Shown here: one piece after another, positions 44,907 through 52,982 of the stretch
How the letters are laid out: the number at the start of each line of letters is the position of its first letter
Position numbering within the stretch: the stretch's first letter is position 1
NCBI RefSeq assembly: GCF_000374525.1
Contig: NZ_KB894572.1
Span: 310,001-374,000 of the forward strand
Direction: 5' to 3'
Length of the DNA: 64,000 bases
Source: Amorphus coralli DSM 19760
Lineage (GTDB): Bacteria > Pseudomonadota > Alphaproteobacteria > Rhizobiales > Amorphaceae
Notes under the pieces: model-generated
What the model saw: only the letters and a program-made list of their open reading frames with translations
Database searches by the model: none
Told to the model about the DNA's origin: nothing
Position numbers and translations under genes: made by a program

Positions 44907-45114
44907 GGCGTTCGAGTGTGACAACGTGCCGTCAGCGTTTGGGAAACTTAAATTTTCGCAATGATGCGGCGGGCGGTCCGATCTGGATTACATATCCATC
45001 TGTCGAAACTGGCATGAAGGGCGTGTTGGAAGTCTTTCATGTTTAAAGTATTCGCGACGAAATCCGGGCGCAACCTGTGCGGGTTGGCGCCGTGCCGTAA
45101 ACGAGGAGGGGGCG

Positions 45115-46668
45115 ATGCAGTACGCCGTCGTCGACATGGAACTGACGGTGAAAGGTGAAACGCTCGATGATCTCGAGATCGTTTCTTTTCATGGCCAGGA
45201 AGAGATATCAGCGCCTTACGAGTACGTGATCCGTTTCATGACGAGCACGGACACGACGAGCCAGTCACTTGCCGGCAAACAAGCGACCTTCAAGTTTCAG
45301 ATCGAGGGCCTTCTGGACAAGAAGGAGCCTTCTTACGTCCACGGCTACGTGCATGTGCATCGGGTTCTCGGCCTGTCGTTGCAGCGCGCCTACATCACCG
45401 AGCTGGTGATCCGGCCGCGCCTGTCGAAACTGGCCCTGACCGGCCAGCGCCAGGTTTCGGGGACGACATCGGCGATCAAGATGCACGAGCTGGCTGCCCA
45501 GCTTCTGGATCCGGCGACCTACAAGAAGAACACCACGACGGCCGGCTCGTTTTCCGACGAGCAGAAGATCGACAGTGACGTGCCGTCCGACCTGGTCTCC
45601 ACCAAGCGCAACTTCGTGCTTCAGTATCACGAAAGCGATCTCAACTTCTTCATGCGCCTGCTGGAGCAGGAAGGCATCTTCTTCTTCGTCTCCAACGACC
45701 AGTCGAAGGAGACGGTGCAGCTCGGCGACAAGAACCAGGTCTTCAAGAAGATTTCCGGCAAGATCGACTACGTGCCGGAACACCTGGCCCACGCGCCGCA
45801 GACCGAGCATGTGCGCCTGGTCCGCAAGCGCGCCGACTATGCCGAGAAGAAGGCCTACGTCCGCGACTACAACTACGACAAGGCGAGCCAGGCCTCGAAA
45901 TACGTGCTCGACCATGCCGTCGACAGCGACGGGTTCGGCGCCTCGGTGAGCTATGACGACCACTTCCAGGAGACCTCGGACGGCAAGCGCTACGCCCAGG
46001 TCCGGGCCGAGGAGGCGCTGACCTGGCAGGCGCTGTACGAGATGGAGTCCAACTCCACCCGTCTGCGCCCCGGCATGCTGTTCGAGCTCGACACCGACGA
46101 GCGCAAGTTGTCGCACTTCAACCAGCGCTATCTGGTCGTGGCGTCGACGGTCGGGTTCTCGCGCGGGATGGACAATGTGTGGGTGGAGCAGGAGGAGCCG
46201 TTCGTGAACCGGCTCGTGTGCGTAGCGCTGGCGTCCGACGCGGTGACGTTCCGGCCGCGCCGGGTGACGCCCAAGCCGCGTGTGGCCGGCCTCCTCAACG
46301 CCACCATCGACAACGACCAGAACAGCGTCGAGGCGAAGCTCAACTCCAACGGAACCTACCATATCCGGTTCATCGAGGAGGAAAGCGACGAGACCCGGCT
46401 GCCGGCCGGCAAGGCAAGCGCGGACGTGCGTCAGTCTCAGCCGTTCGGTGGCGGCAGCGAAACCGGACTGCAGTTCCCGCTCTACAAGGGCACGGAGGTC
46501 ATGATCGGCTTCATCGAGGGCGATCCGGACCGACCCGTGATTGTCGGAACGGTGGTCAATTCGGAGAACAAGTCGGTTCTGGACAACCTCAGCGACGCGC
46601 TGAACCAGAACAAGACCAACCGTATCCGGACGAGTTCGGGTATCACGATCGAGATGATCGACGGCTGA
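45115..46668 (+). CDS. vgrG: short T6SS spike protein VgrG (TssI)
   Basis: 517-residue VgrG, spike of the T6SS. The gp27-like part spans about 1-380 (FHGQEEISAPYEYVIRF, VLQYHESDLNFFMRLLEQEG), and the gp5 OB-fold about 390-490 (ETGLQFPLYKGTEVMIGFIE, GDPDRPVIVGTV). It then stops after RIRTSSGITIEMIDG, where other VgrGs begin the long C-terminal beta-helix (DUF2345-like). It is therefore a minimal spike lacking the needle. GAGGAGGGGG precedes the ATG. It is divergent from hcp and convergent with the alpha/beta/gamma operon. Confidence 0.9.
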   Translation: MQYAVVDMELTVKGETLDDLEIVSFHGQEEISAPYEYVIRFMTSTDTTSQSLAGKQATFKFQIEGLLDKKEPSYVHGYVHVHRVLGLSLQRAYITELVIRPRLSKLALTGQRQVSGTTSAIKMHELAAQLLDPATYKKNTTTAGSFSDEQKIDSDVPSDLVSTKRNFVLQYHESDLNFFMRLLEQEGIFFFVSNDQSKETVQLGDKNQVFKKISGKIDYVPEHLAHAPQTEHVRLVRKRADYAEKKAYVRDYNYDKASQASKYVLDHAVDSDGFGASVSYDDHFQETSDGKRYAQVRAEEALTWQALYEMESNSTRLRPGMLFELDTDERKLSHFNQRYLVVASTVGFSRGMDNVWVEQEEPFVNRLVCVALASDAVTFRPRRVTPKPRVAGLLNATIDNDQNSVEAKLNSNGTYHIRFIEEESDETRLPAGKASADVRQSQPFGGGSETGLQFPLYKGTEVMIGFIEGDPDRPVIVGTVVNSENKSVLDNLSDALNQNKTNRIRTSSGITIEMIDG

Positions 46669-46835
46669 TCGGCGGGGCGCGGAGCGATCCGCGTCCGCCG
46701 CCTCGAAACCAGGCTCTGGAGTGGCTCCGCCGTCCCTGCGAGGGTGGAGCCGCAGCAGGACCCCACGTTGTCGCGTTTCCGCATGACGAACCGGCTATTG
46801 TCGCGGTGCAACGCTCACAGAGAGACGTCCGAACG

Positions 46836-47198
46836 ATGGTTCAGCCGATCTGGCATCCGCCCGAAGACGAGACCGACGCCTTCACCGCCGCCGTGCTCGA
46901 CGCGATCCGGTACAGGCTTCCCACCCATTTCGGTTCGCAGTCCACCGAGCCGATCCAGCTCGGCGAGGATCGCAGCACGCTGCCGGACGGGACGCCCGTC
47001 GTGGTGCGGTCCGTGGCGCAGCTGTCGCAGGGCGATGAATGGTATGGCCGGCCCACGGTGCGCTACGAGCTCGGCGGCAACGCGGCCCGGCGCGACGCGG
47101 CCCGCGCATTTGCCGGCCATGCGCTGGTGGACGCCGAGACCCAGGCGTTCCTGGAGCTCGACATCCGGTTCCGGACCACCGGCGAAGTGAGCCGCTGA
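46836..47198 (+). CDS. uncharacterised T6SS-island protein, 120 residues
   Basis: Soluble 120-residue protein, no signal peptide or TM segment. I do not recognise a family. The ATG at 46836 follows purine-rich AGAGAGA. It is 167 bp downstream of vgrG on the same strand, so it could be a VgrG-linked adaptor, immunity-like or regulatory protein; position is the only evidence. Confidence 0.6.
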   Translation: MVQPIWHPPEDETDAFTAAVLDAIRYRLPTHFGSQSTEPIQLGEDRSTLPDGTPVVVRSVAQLSQGDEWYGRPTVRYELGGNAARRDAARAFAGHALVDAETQAFLELDIRFRTTGEVSR

Positions 47199-47240
47199 GG
47201 CGCGCCTGACGGGCCGGCAGGGTCGGCCCGGGCCGGACGC

Positions 47241-49118
47241 CTACACGGCGTCGAGGGGCTCGGCGGGGGCGGACTCCACGTCCCGGGCATCGGCGCCCTC
47301 CAGCGCGGCCGCCAAGGCGTCGGCCACGAGCGGTTCGGCGCTTTCCCAGGGCGTGCCGGGCGCCCGCTCGACAACCCGGATGGACGGGTACCAGAGGCCG
47401 TGTCCGTCGTCGCCGAGGCGCCAGTACCAGAGCTGCGCCTGGGGCACCACCGCGACACCGGGCAGGCCAAGCCCGCCGGCAACGTGCAGCGGCAGCCCGT
47501 CGATGCCCACCACGGCATCCAGGGCGGACGTGGCGGCCACGAGGTCGTCGAGCCCCTTGATGTGCAGGCCGGCGTCGATGGCCTCCGGCATGAGCGAGAG
47601 CTGCGGCCGGTTCTGATCCCAAACCAGCGAGACGGCGGTGCCGCCGGTAGTGGCGAGAAGCCGCCGGATGTCCTCGATGCGGGGGCCTGGCTTGTGCGGC
47701 GCCCAGGTGAAGCCGACCAGGGGCCGCGGCATCGCCGCCAGCGCCTCGCGCCACATGGCGGCCTTGTCGGCCGGTGCCACCAGGAAGGGCTCGCCGCTCA
47801 TCAGGACATCGTCGCCGAGCGCGAACCGGTCGGGCAGGGAGGTCAGCGAAATCTTCTCCGATGCCTCCAGCCAGGCCTGGTTCTCCTCGGCGCTGGCCTC
47901 GTTCGGGGCAGTCGCGCCGGCGTCGGGAAGGCATGACCCGAGCGGCGCCAGGAAGGCCGGCGCCAGCAGGCGGACGTCGGCGCCACGCGCCCGGAGGATC
48001 GGCACGGCGCGCAACAGCGGCAGGGCATCCAGCACCGGCACGGCCTCGTCGAGGCGGGCAAGGATGCGGGCGCCTTCGAGGCGGGCGGGCTCGCCGCCAT
48101 CCGTGGCCGCAGCGGCGCGGGCGGGCCACACCTCGTCGTGGCGCCCGAGCAGAAACAGTGAGTGGTGCTCGACGCGCCGGGCGATGGCGGCGTCGGGGAT
48201 CACGTTCATGAGTTCGCGCGCCGCGGCCAGCGCCTGCTGCGGCCGGCCGGCCCGGTAGAGAAGCTGGGTCATGGTTTCCAGAAGCGCCGGCTCGCTGCGC
48301 TGCTCGCGCAGCAGGCGGGCAATGCCGGCCAGGGCCTCGTCGATGGCGCCGCCGGAGAGCTGCAGCGAGGCGAGGCGGCAGTGAAGCGGGATGACCTGGG
48401 GGTGCAGCACCAGCATGCGGCGGACCATGGCGACCGCCCGGTCGATCTCGCCGATCTCCTCCAGCGCACCGGCCAGCGTCGCCACGAATATCGGATTGAG
48501 CGGCTCGGCGAGGACGGCGCGCTCGGCGTGGTCGAGGGCTTCCTTCGGGCGACCGGTGGTGGCGTAGAGGACGGCGAGGTTGGCATGGGCCTCAGCCGTC
48601 TCGGGAGCGATCGCAAGGGCGCGCTGGTAGCAGGCAATGGCCTTGGCGAAGTCGTTGCCGAGCGTGTGCAGCCCGCCGAGCGCGATCAGGGCGGGCACGG
48701 ACTGCGGATCGAGCCGGTGGGCCTTCTCCACCATGGCGATGCTCTCGTCACGGCGGCCGACGGCGACCAGCGTCTCGCCGGTGGTGACGAGCGTCTCGAT
48801 CCGGTCCGGCTCGATGGACAGCGCCGCCTCCAGGCAGACCAGCGCGTTCTCGTTCTCGTTGCGGAGCCGGTAGGCCACGGCGAGGTTGCGGTAGGGCTCG
48901 GCGTTCTTCGGGTCGAGGCTGGTGGCGCGGCCGAGCGCCTCGAAGGCTTCGTCCATCAGCCCGCGCTGCAAGAGGACGGCACCGAGCCCGGCCATGGCGG
49001 CGCTGTTCTGCGGCTCCACCTGGAGAACGTCGCGGAACACCTCCTCTGCCGCCTCCGGGAGGTTCGCCTCGATATGACGGTTGGCGGCGGCGAGCCGCTC
49101 CTTGACGGTGGGCACCAT
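47241..49118 (-). CDS. TPR protein with glycosyltransferase-like C-terminus
   Basis: 625 residues. About residues 5-330 are nine or so TPR units (for example AEPYRNLAVAYRLRNENENA and AEAHANLAVLYATTGRPKEA). The C-terminal part resembles the glycosyltransferase-9/OGT-like end of many bacterial TPR proteins, with VGFTWAPHKPGPRIEDIRRL and VVGIDGLPLHVAGGLGLPGV. No signal peptide. It is the last gene of the long minus-strand T6SS operon (51 bp after the DUF3540 gene). It might glycosylate or scaffold secreted components; catalytic residues are not certain. Confidence 0.75.
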   Translation of the reverse strand: MVPTVKERLAAANRHIEANLPEAAEEVFRDVLQVEPQNSAAMAGLGAVLLQRGLMDEAFEALGRATSLDPKNAEPYRNLAVAYRLRNENENALVCLEAALSIEPDRIETLVTTGETLVAVGRRDESIAMVEKAHRLDPQSVPALIALGGLHTLGNDFAKAIACYQRALAIAPETAEAHANLAVLYATTGRPKEALDHAERAVLAEPLNPIFVATLAGALEEIGEIDRAVAMVRRMLVLHPQVIPLHCRLASLQLSGGAIDEALAGIARLLREQRSEPALLETMTQLLYRAGRPQQALAAARELMNVIPDAAIARRVEHHSLFLLGRHDEVWPARAAAATDGGEPARLEGARILARLDEAVPVLDALPLLRAVPILRARGADVRLLAPAFLAPLGSCLPDAGATAPNEASAEENQAWLEASEKISLTSLPDRFALGDDVLMSGEPFLVAPADKAAMWREALAAMPRPLVGFTWAPHKPGPRIEDIRRLLATTGGTAVSLVWDQNRPQLSLMPEAIDAGLHIKGLDDLVAATSALDAVVGIDGLPLHVAGGLGLPGVAVVPQAQLWYWRLGDDGHGLWYPSIRVVERAPGTPWESAEPLVADALAAALEGADARDVESAPAEPLDAV

Positions 49119-49169
49119 GGGGTTCGTTTCCGATGCGGGAGGAGGGGGGTGGGACCGGTCGGCCGGCGC

Positions 49170-49850
49170 CTAGCCGACGGTGACGCGCTTGCCGTCCATG
49201 CGCAGGTCCTCCTCGGCGACGAGAACCGTGGTGTAGGAGGACTGGGTGAGAACGCCGGAGACCTTCACCGACAGGGTGCCGACATGGCGGTTGTCGGTGT
49301 TGTCGACGATGTCGACGCGGTCGAGGGTCTTGGTGACGATCCGCTCGGCCATGGTCTCGGCGGAGCGGGCATTTGTCTGGATGCGGCCGTAGACCTGACG
49401 GAGCGTCTCGCCGCTCATCGTGAGGGTGTTGGCCATGAGGTCCGCCTTCTCGGAGGCAACCGCGACGCTGGAGGCCGACACCGTGACGGCGCCGGGCGTC
49501 TCGATGCTCACGGCCTCGCCGCGCAGGCGCAGCGCCCCGTCCGGGTTGGAGACGGCCACGTCCGACGGCTGGCCCTCGGCGCGCGAGAGGATGTGCAGGA
49601 TGGTGCCCTTTCCGTCCTCCTCCACGAGGTAGAGCACCCGGTCGCCCGCCTGTGGTTCCACCAGACAGCTGACGGCCCGGCGCGCCAGGATCGGCCCGCG
49701 ATCGGTGTCGAGGCGGAAGCGGGAGGCGTGCACCTCCTCCACCGCGCCATGGGCGAGCTCGGCCTGGGAGGCGGCGGCCCGGTCGACGGCCGTCGCCTCG
49801 CTGACCTCGGCGATCAGCGTCGTGCCCTGCCTGGCGTCCATCTTGTCCAT
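49170..49850 (-). CDS. DUF3540-family T6SS-associated protein
   Basis: 226-residue protein matching DUF3540, a family found in T6SS loci beside DUF2169, DUF4150 and pentapeptide-repeat genes. The N-terminal half (about 10-95) is a mixed domain with FRLDTDRGPILARRAVSCLV; the C-terminal half is beta-repeat-like (LRLRGEAVSIETPGAVTVS). I chose ATG 49850 because GGAG lies about 10 nt upstream; the ATG at 49859 almost touches it. It is 32 bp after the alpha-type gene in the same operon. Function unknown; spike-complex assembly is plausible. Confidence 0.72.
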   Translation of the reverse strand: MDKMDARQGTTLIAEVSEATAVDRAAASQAELAHGAVEEVHASRFRLDTDRGPILARRAVSCLVEPQAGDRVLYLVEEDGKGTILHILSRAEGQPSDVAVSNPDGALRLRGEAVSIETPGAVTVSASSVAVASEKADLMANTLTMSGETLRQVYGRIQTNARSAETMAERIVTKTLDRVDIVDNTDNRHVGTLSVKVSGVLTQSSYTTVLVAEEDLRMDGKRVTVG

Positions 49851-49882
49851 CGTCGTCATTCTCCGGGGTGCAGGCGGGTTGG

Positions 49883-50743
49883 CTACTCGGTGACGATCTG
49901 CGGGGCGGCGTTGATGTAACTGCTCGCTCCGAACAGATCGGAATCGATATCTTCCTGGCTGATGTCGATCGACAGGTCGCCAAAGTCGATCGTCACGGCA
50001 TTGACCGCGGCCGCCTTCACGGCGCTGGCGGCGAGGCTGATCTTGGTGCCGATCGCCGACACGCCCGCCTTGATGTCGTCCATGGTCAGCTCCGTTCCCG
50101 TCGCGCCCGCGCTGAACATGACGGCAGAGGAAGAGTTGAACGCCAGCGAGCTGTCGGCGACCCGCACCGCGCAATAGTACATGGTCACGCCGAGGGTCGC
50201 GCCGGCTTTGATCGACACCGCCTCCAGCAGCTTAATCGAGGTGGACACGTTCGACAGCGAGACCTGGTTGCCCCAGATCTCCTGCCAGCCACTGGTCATC
50301 GTCGCCTTGTAGCCGCCCTTCTCGCAGAGGATCTGCACGTTGTTGTCGTGCGAGCGCATCTTGAAGTCCGCGTCGGTCTCGATGACGATCGCGCCGACCG
50401 CCTGGCCGGGGGCGGCTTCCGTTGCCGTTACCGACCGGTCGGACTGCAGGTAGAGACTCTTGGCGGTGATGGTGAGATCGTCGGCGGCGGTCAGGTCCCA
50501 GCCATCGGAGGAGCCGGCCACCTGCCAGCCGACATCCTTGCCGAACTGCGCGAAGGTCGGTTTTCCGGACACCAGGGCATACTGGCCCTTGGTGGTCATC
50601 AGGATGCCGGTGGTTTCGGTGACATCGCCCGCGTCGGTGTAGTTGGGCGGAAACCCCTCGTCGCCCGACATGTAGTAGCCGAGGCGCAGAGCGGACGCCT
50701 TGGCGTCGTCTCCCGGAACGATGACACGATAGCTGTTTCCCAT
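49883..50743 (-). CDS. alpha-type T6SS-island paralogue, copy 1
   Basis: 286 residues, Ala/Ser/Thr-rich, predicted mostly beta, no signal peptide. It aligns with the protein at 58205-59056: shared ALRLGxY (about 18-24), GILMTT (46-51 in both), TAKSLYL, EIWGNQ and the C-terminal (D/E)xDLFG. The N-terminal module is also shared with the beta and gamma types. AGGAG lies 7 nt before the ATG. Third gene of the trio gamma-beta-alpha, 40 bp after beta. No known family recognised. Confidence 0.8.
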   Translation of the reverse strand: MGNSYRVIVPGDDAKASALRLGYYMSGDEGFPPNYTDAGDVTETTGILMTTKGQYALVSGKPTFAQFGKDVGWQVAGSSDGWDLTAADDLTITAKSLYLQSDRSVTATEAAPGQAVGAIVIETDADFKMRSHDNNVQILCEKGGYKATMTSGWQEIWGNQVSLSNVSTSIKLLEAVSIKAGATLGVTMYYCAVRVADSSLAFNSSSAVMFSAGATGTELTMDDIKAGVSAIGTKISLAASAVKAAAVNAVTIDFGDLSIDISQEDIDSDLFGASSYINAAPQIVTE

Positions 50744-50783
50744 CGTGATCTCCTGTCGCTTTGAGGCCGAGGGGGGGCCTGGC

Positions 50784-51647
50784 TCACATAGTTGAGCTGA
50801 CGCCAATGCTGGAACGCACGGCCTTGGACTTGGTCTCGAGAATGCGGAGCTTGCTACCGCAGACGGACGCGCCATTCGCCAGCGCTTCCTGCTTGACCTC
50901 GGTGAAGGTCTCTTCCTGGCAGACCACCCCGAACAAGCCGCTGATGTTCTTCAGGTAGGCCTTCATGCCCTTGTTCTCCTGCGAGGCCATGGCGATCGCG
51001 TTCTTCATGACGGCATAGCCGGTTCCGAACCCCACGGTGGAGGAGCTGTAGAAGGTCAGCGTGGTCGAGAAGCTGGCCTTGATGAGGACGGAGAACCCCG
51101 CGGTCAGGTCGTTGGAGCACAGCTGGCACACGGACTCTGTTGTCCCCATGGTGAGCGTCTTGCTCTGGGTGCTCGTATTGCTCTCCGTGTCGTTCTTCAC
51201 GTAGACGTCGCCATCGGCCTGGAAGCGGGCATCGCCGGTCGAAGTGCTGGTGATGCCGTTCGTGGCGTACAGCATCAGCTGCTCGCTCTCGGGTGCCTGC
51301 GCCAGGGTCTCGTCATCGACCGCGTTCAGGACGACGTTCTTGCCTCTCGCCCGGATGTAGCCGGTGGATCCTGTCGCATCGATCTTCAGGTCGACGTCCG
51401 ACTGCGAGGAAAAATCACCGATAACGATGTCGGCGTTGTCCTTGAACTCCACGTCGATGTCGCCATCGGCGTTGAGGTAGAGATTGCCCGTTGTGGTCAG
51501 GAAGATGCCGTCCGACGACGCGAAATCCTCTCCCGACGGATACTGCTTGGGCTTCAGGGCGGACTCCGAACCCTGGTAGCTGCCCAGCCGCAGGTGGGCC
51601 AGGACGTTGCCGCTCGTGTCGTTTGTGGTGACGCTCCAGGTGCTCAT
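50784..51647 (-). CDS. beta-type T6SS-island paralogue, copy 1
   Basis: 287 residues, beta-rich. Shared with 59123-60037: AHLRLGSY module, PKQY, SSDGIFLTTTGNLYLNADGD, a later LMLYAT strand, and a C-terminal S-x-x-G-(V/I)-x-x-(N/T)-M end. It contains several Cys (VCQLCSND, VVCQEE) absent from its paralogue. It is followed by the alpha-type gene after 40 bp. Family unknown to me; repeated short polar strands resemble beta-helical or spike proteins. Confidence 0.8.
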   Translation of the reverse strand: MSTWSVTTNDTSGNVLAHLRLGSYQGSESALKPKQYPSGEDFASSDGIFLTTTGNLYLNADGDIDVEFKDNADIVIGDFSSQSDVDLKIDATGSTGYIRARGKNVVLNAVDDETLAQAPESEQLMLYATNGITSTSTGDARFQADGDVYVKNDTESNTSTQSKTLTMGTTESVCQLCSNDLTAGFSVLIKASFSTTLTFYSSSTVGFGTGYAVMKNAIAMASQENKGMKAYLKNISGLFGVVCQEETFTEVKQEALANGASVCGSKLRILETKSKAVRSSIGVSSTM

Positions 51648-51684
51648 GATCGTCTTGTCCTTCGAAGGCCTGCCTGCCGGCCGC

Positions 51685-52512
51685 TCAGATGGTGCTCGAC
51701 AGGCTGTTCGCGCTCACCGAAACCGAGTTGATGTCGCTCTGGGCGCCGCTCTCGCTGGAATCGATGCCGGAATCGCGGGCGGAAACCTGCGAGCCCTGAT
51801 TGTCGACCCCGACGGCCCGCGCGTCGGCCGCCGTCAGCGGCAGGAAGATGCCGCACAGAAACGCCTTGAGCCCGTGATTGGCCATCTTGAACGACTGCCC
51901 GCTCAGCTCCGCGGCGCTGGACGAGATGGAGAAGATCGCCAGCGACTGCGAGAAGACCGACCCGACGAAGCCGACGGATTCAATGTCGAAGGACGCCATC
52001 AAGGTGGCGGAAACGCTGGCGCCGACCGCAACGCCGACCTCTCCCTGGGAGATGCTGTAGCTGTTCGACGCGGTCTTGTTGTTGAAGCTCTCCTCGACAA
52101 CGTAGACGAGATTTTCGCAGTTGATGGTGACGTCGGTCTCGGACTGGAGGGTGACCATATTGGTCGCCTCGAGATTGACGGAGGCGTTGACCGTCGACGG
52201 CGAGGTATTGGCGCCGAAGGAGACCGTGTGGGCGCGAAAGCTGGTCTCGCCGGCATCCAGGATCGAAATCGACTTATCGCCGGTGATCGAGGTTGCCTTG
52301 CCGGAATAGAGGAAGCTGTCGCCGTCGACGTTGGTCGTCGTCTTGGCGTCGGTCATCAGGTAGAAGCCGTCGCTGAGGCTGATCGACGTGTCGATCCAGT
52401 CGTCCTCTTCCGCCAGGTAGGTGCCCAGACGCAGCGCGGCGAGCATCGTGCCGTCGGTTTCCGGGACGGTGACCCTGAAGGCTGAGACCGTTTGGTCCGT
52501 GTCGTCGCTCAT
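51685..52512 (-). CDS. gamma-type T6SS-island paralogue, copy 1
   Basis: 275 residues. It aligns with 60079-60888 over LRLGTYLAEED, SDGFYLMT, GDKSISILDAGETSFRA, INCENLVYVV and the hydrophobic GLKAFLCGIFLP near residue 220. The Ser/Gly-rich C-terminal tail is not conserved. First of the gamma-beta-alpha trio, 54 bp after the PAAR-like gene. No known family recognised. Confidence 0.8.
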   Translation of the reverse strand: MSDDTDQTVSAFRVTVPETDGTMLAALRLGTYLAEEDDWIDTSISLSDGFYLMTDAKTTTNVDGDSFLYSGKATSITGDKSISILDAGETSFRAHTVSFGANTSPSTVNASVNLEATNMVTLQSETDVTINCENLVYVVEESFNNKTASNSYSISQGEVGVAVGASVSATLMASFDIESVGFVGSVFSQSLAIFSISSSAAELSGQSFKMANHGLKAFLCGIFLPLTAADARAVGVDNQGSQVSARDSGIDSSESGAQSDINSVSVSANSLSSTI

Positions 52513-52566
52513 GATCCGCTCCCGTGCTGCGGCGCAACCGGCGCCACGCCTACTCGGTTCGATGCC

Positions 52567-52953
52567 TCACAGGGGCATCAGAAGCATCTGCTTGACCTGG
52601 CTGGGGGACAGCTCGGCGCCGATGCCGCTCGGCGGCGTGCCGTTGGGCAGGCTGACGTTGAGCATCGAGTTGGCCGGCATGAAATCGAGGAAGTAGGTGG
52701 CCTTGAAGGTCGCGTGCCGGTTCATCATGAGCATCTGGCCGTTGGTGACCCCGGGGCCGACGTCGCCCACGCTGACGGTGGTCGTGCCCAGCTCGTTCTT
52801 GGCCGGCATGCAGCAGACGAAGTTGGTGACCTGGGTCGGTACGTCGGTGGCGTCCGAACCGGTGTTGACGGTCGGCGTGACGATGATGCCGAGAAGATCG
52901 ACGGACGCGTTGATGTTCATGCCCGTCGGGCTGGTCGCGCAGGTGAAGATCAT
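52567..52953 (-). CDS. DUF4150/PAAR-like protein, tentative
   Basis: 128-residue protein. The pattern PAKNELGTTTVSVGDVGPG, then MNRHATFKATYFLDFMPANS and PNGTPPS, resembles the spacing of DUF4150 PAAR-like spike-tip proteins, but the match is diverged and the usual Thr/Pro-rich N-terminus is missing. Its place between a pentapeptide-repeat gene and the alpha/beta/gamma trio, in an operon with DUF2169 and DUF3540 genes, supports this. PAAR-like proteins cap the VgrG spike and carry effectors. Confidence 0.5.
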   Translation of the reverse strand: MIFTCATSPTGMNINASVDLLGIIVTPTVNTGSDATDVPTQVTNFVCCMPAKNELGTTTVSVGDVGPGVTNGQMLMMNRHATFKATYFLDFMPANSMLNVSLPNGTPPSGIGAELSPSQVKQMLLMPL

Positions 52954-52982
52954 GGCTAGCCCCCTGTGGATCCGTTCGCCGA

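Noticed and set aside
44990-45040. Possible sigma-54 site (TGGCA) upstream of vgrG
   Set aside because: The GG and GC dinucleotides are not 10 bp apart, so it does not fit the -24/-12 consensus.
46700-46760. GGCTCC...GGAGCC hairpin after vgrG
   Set aside because: Stem is plausible but there is no T-run, and such stems are frequent in this GC-rich DNA.
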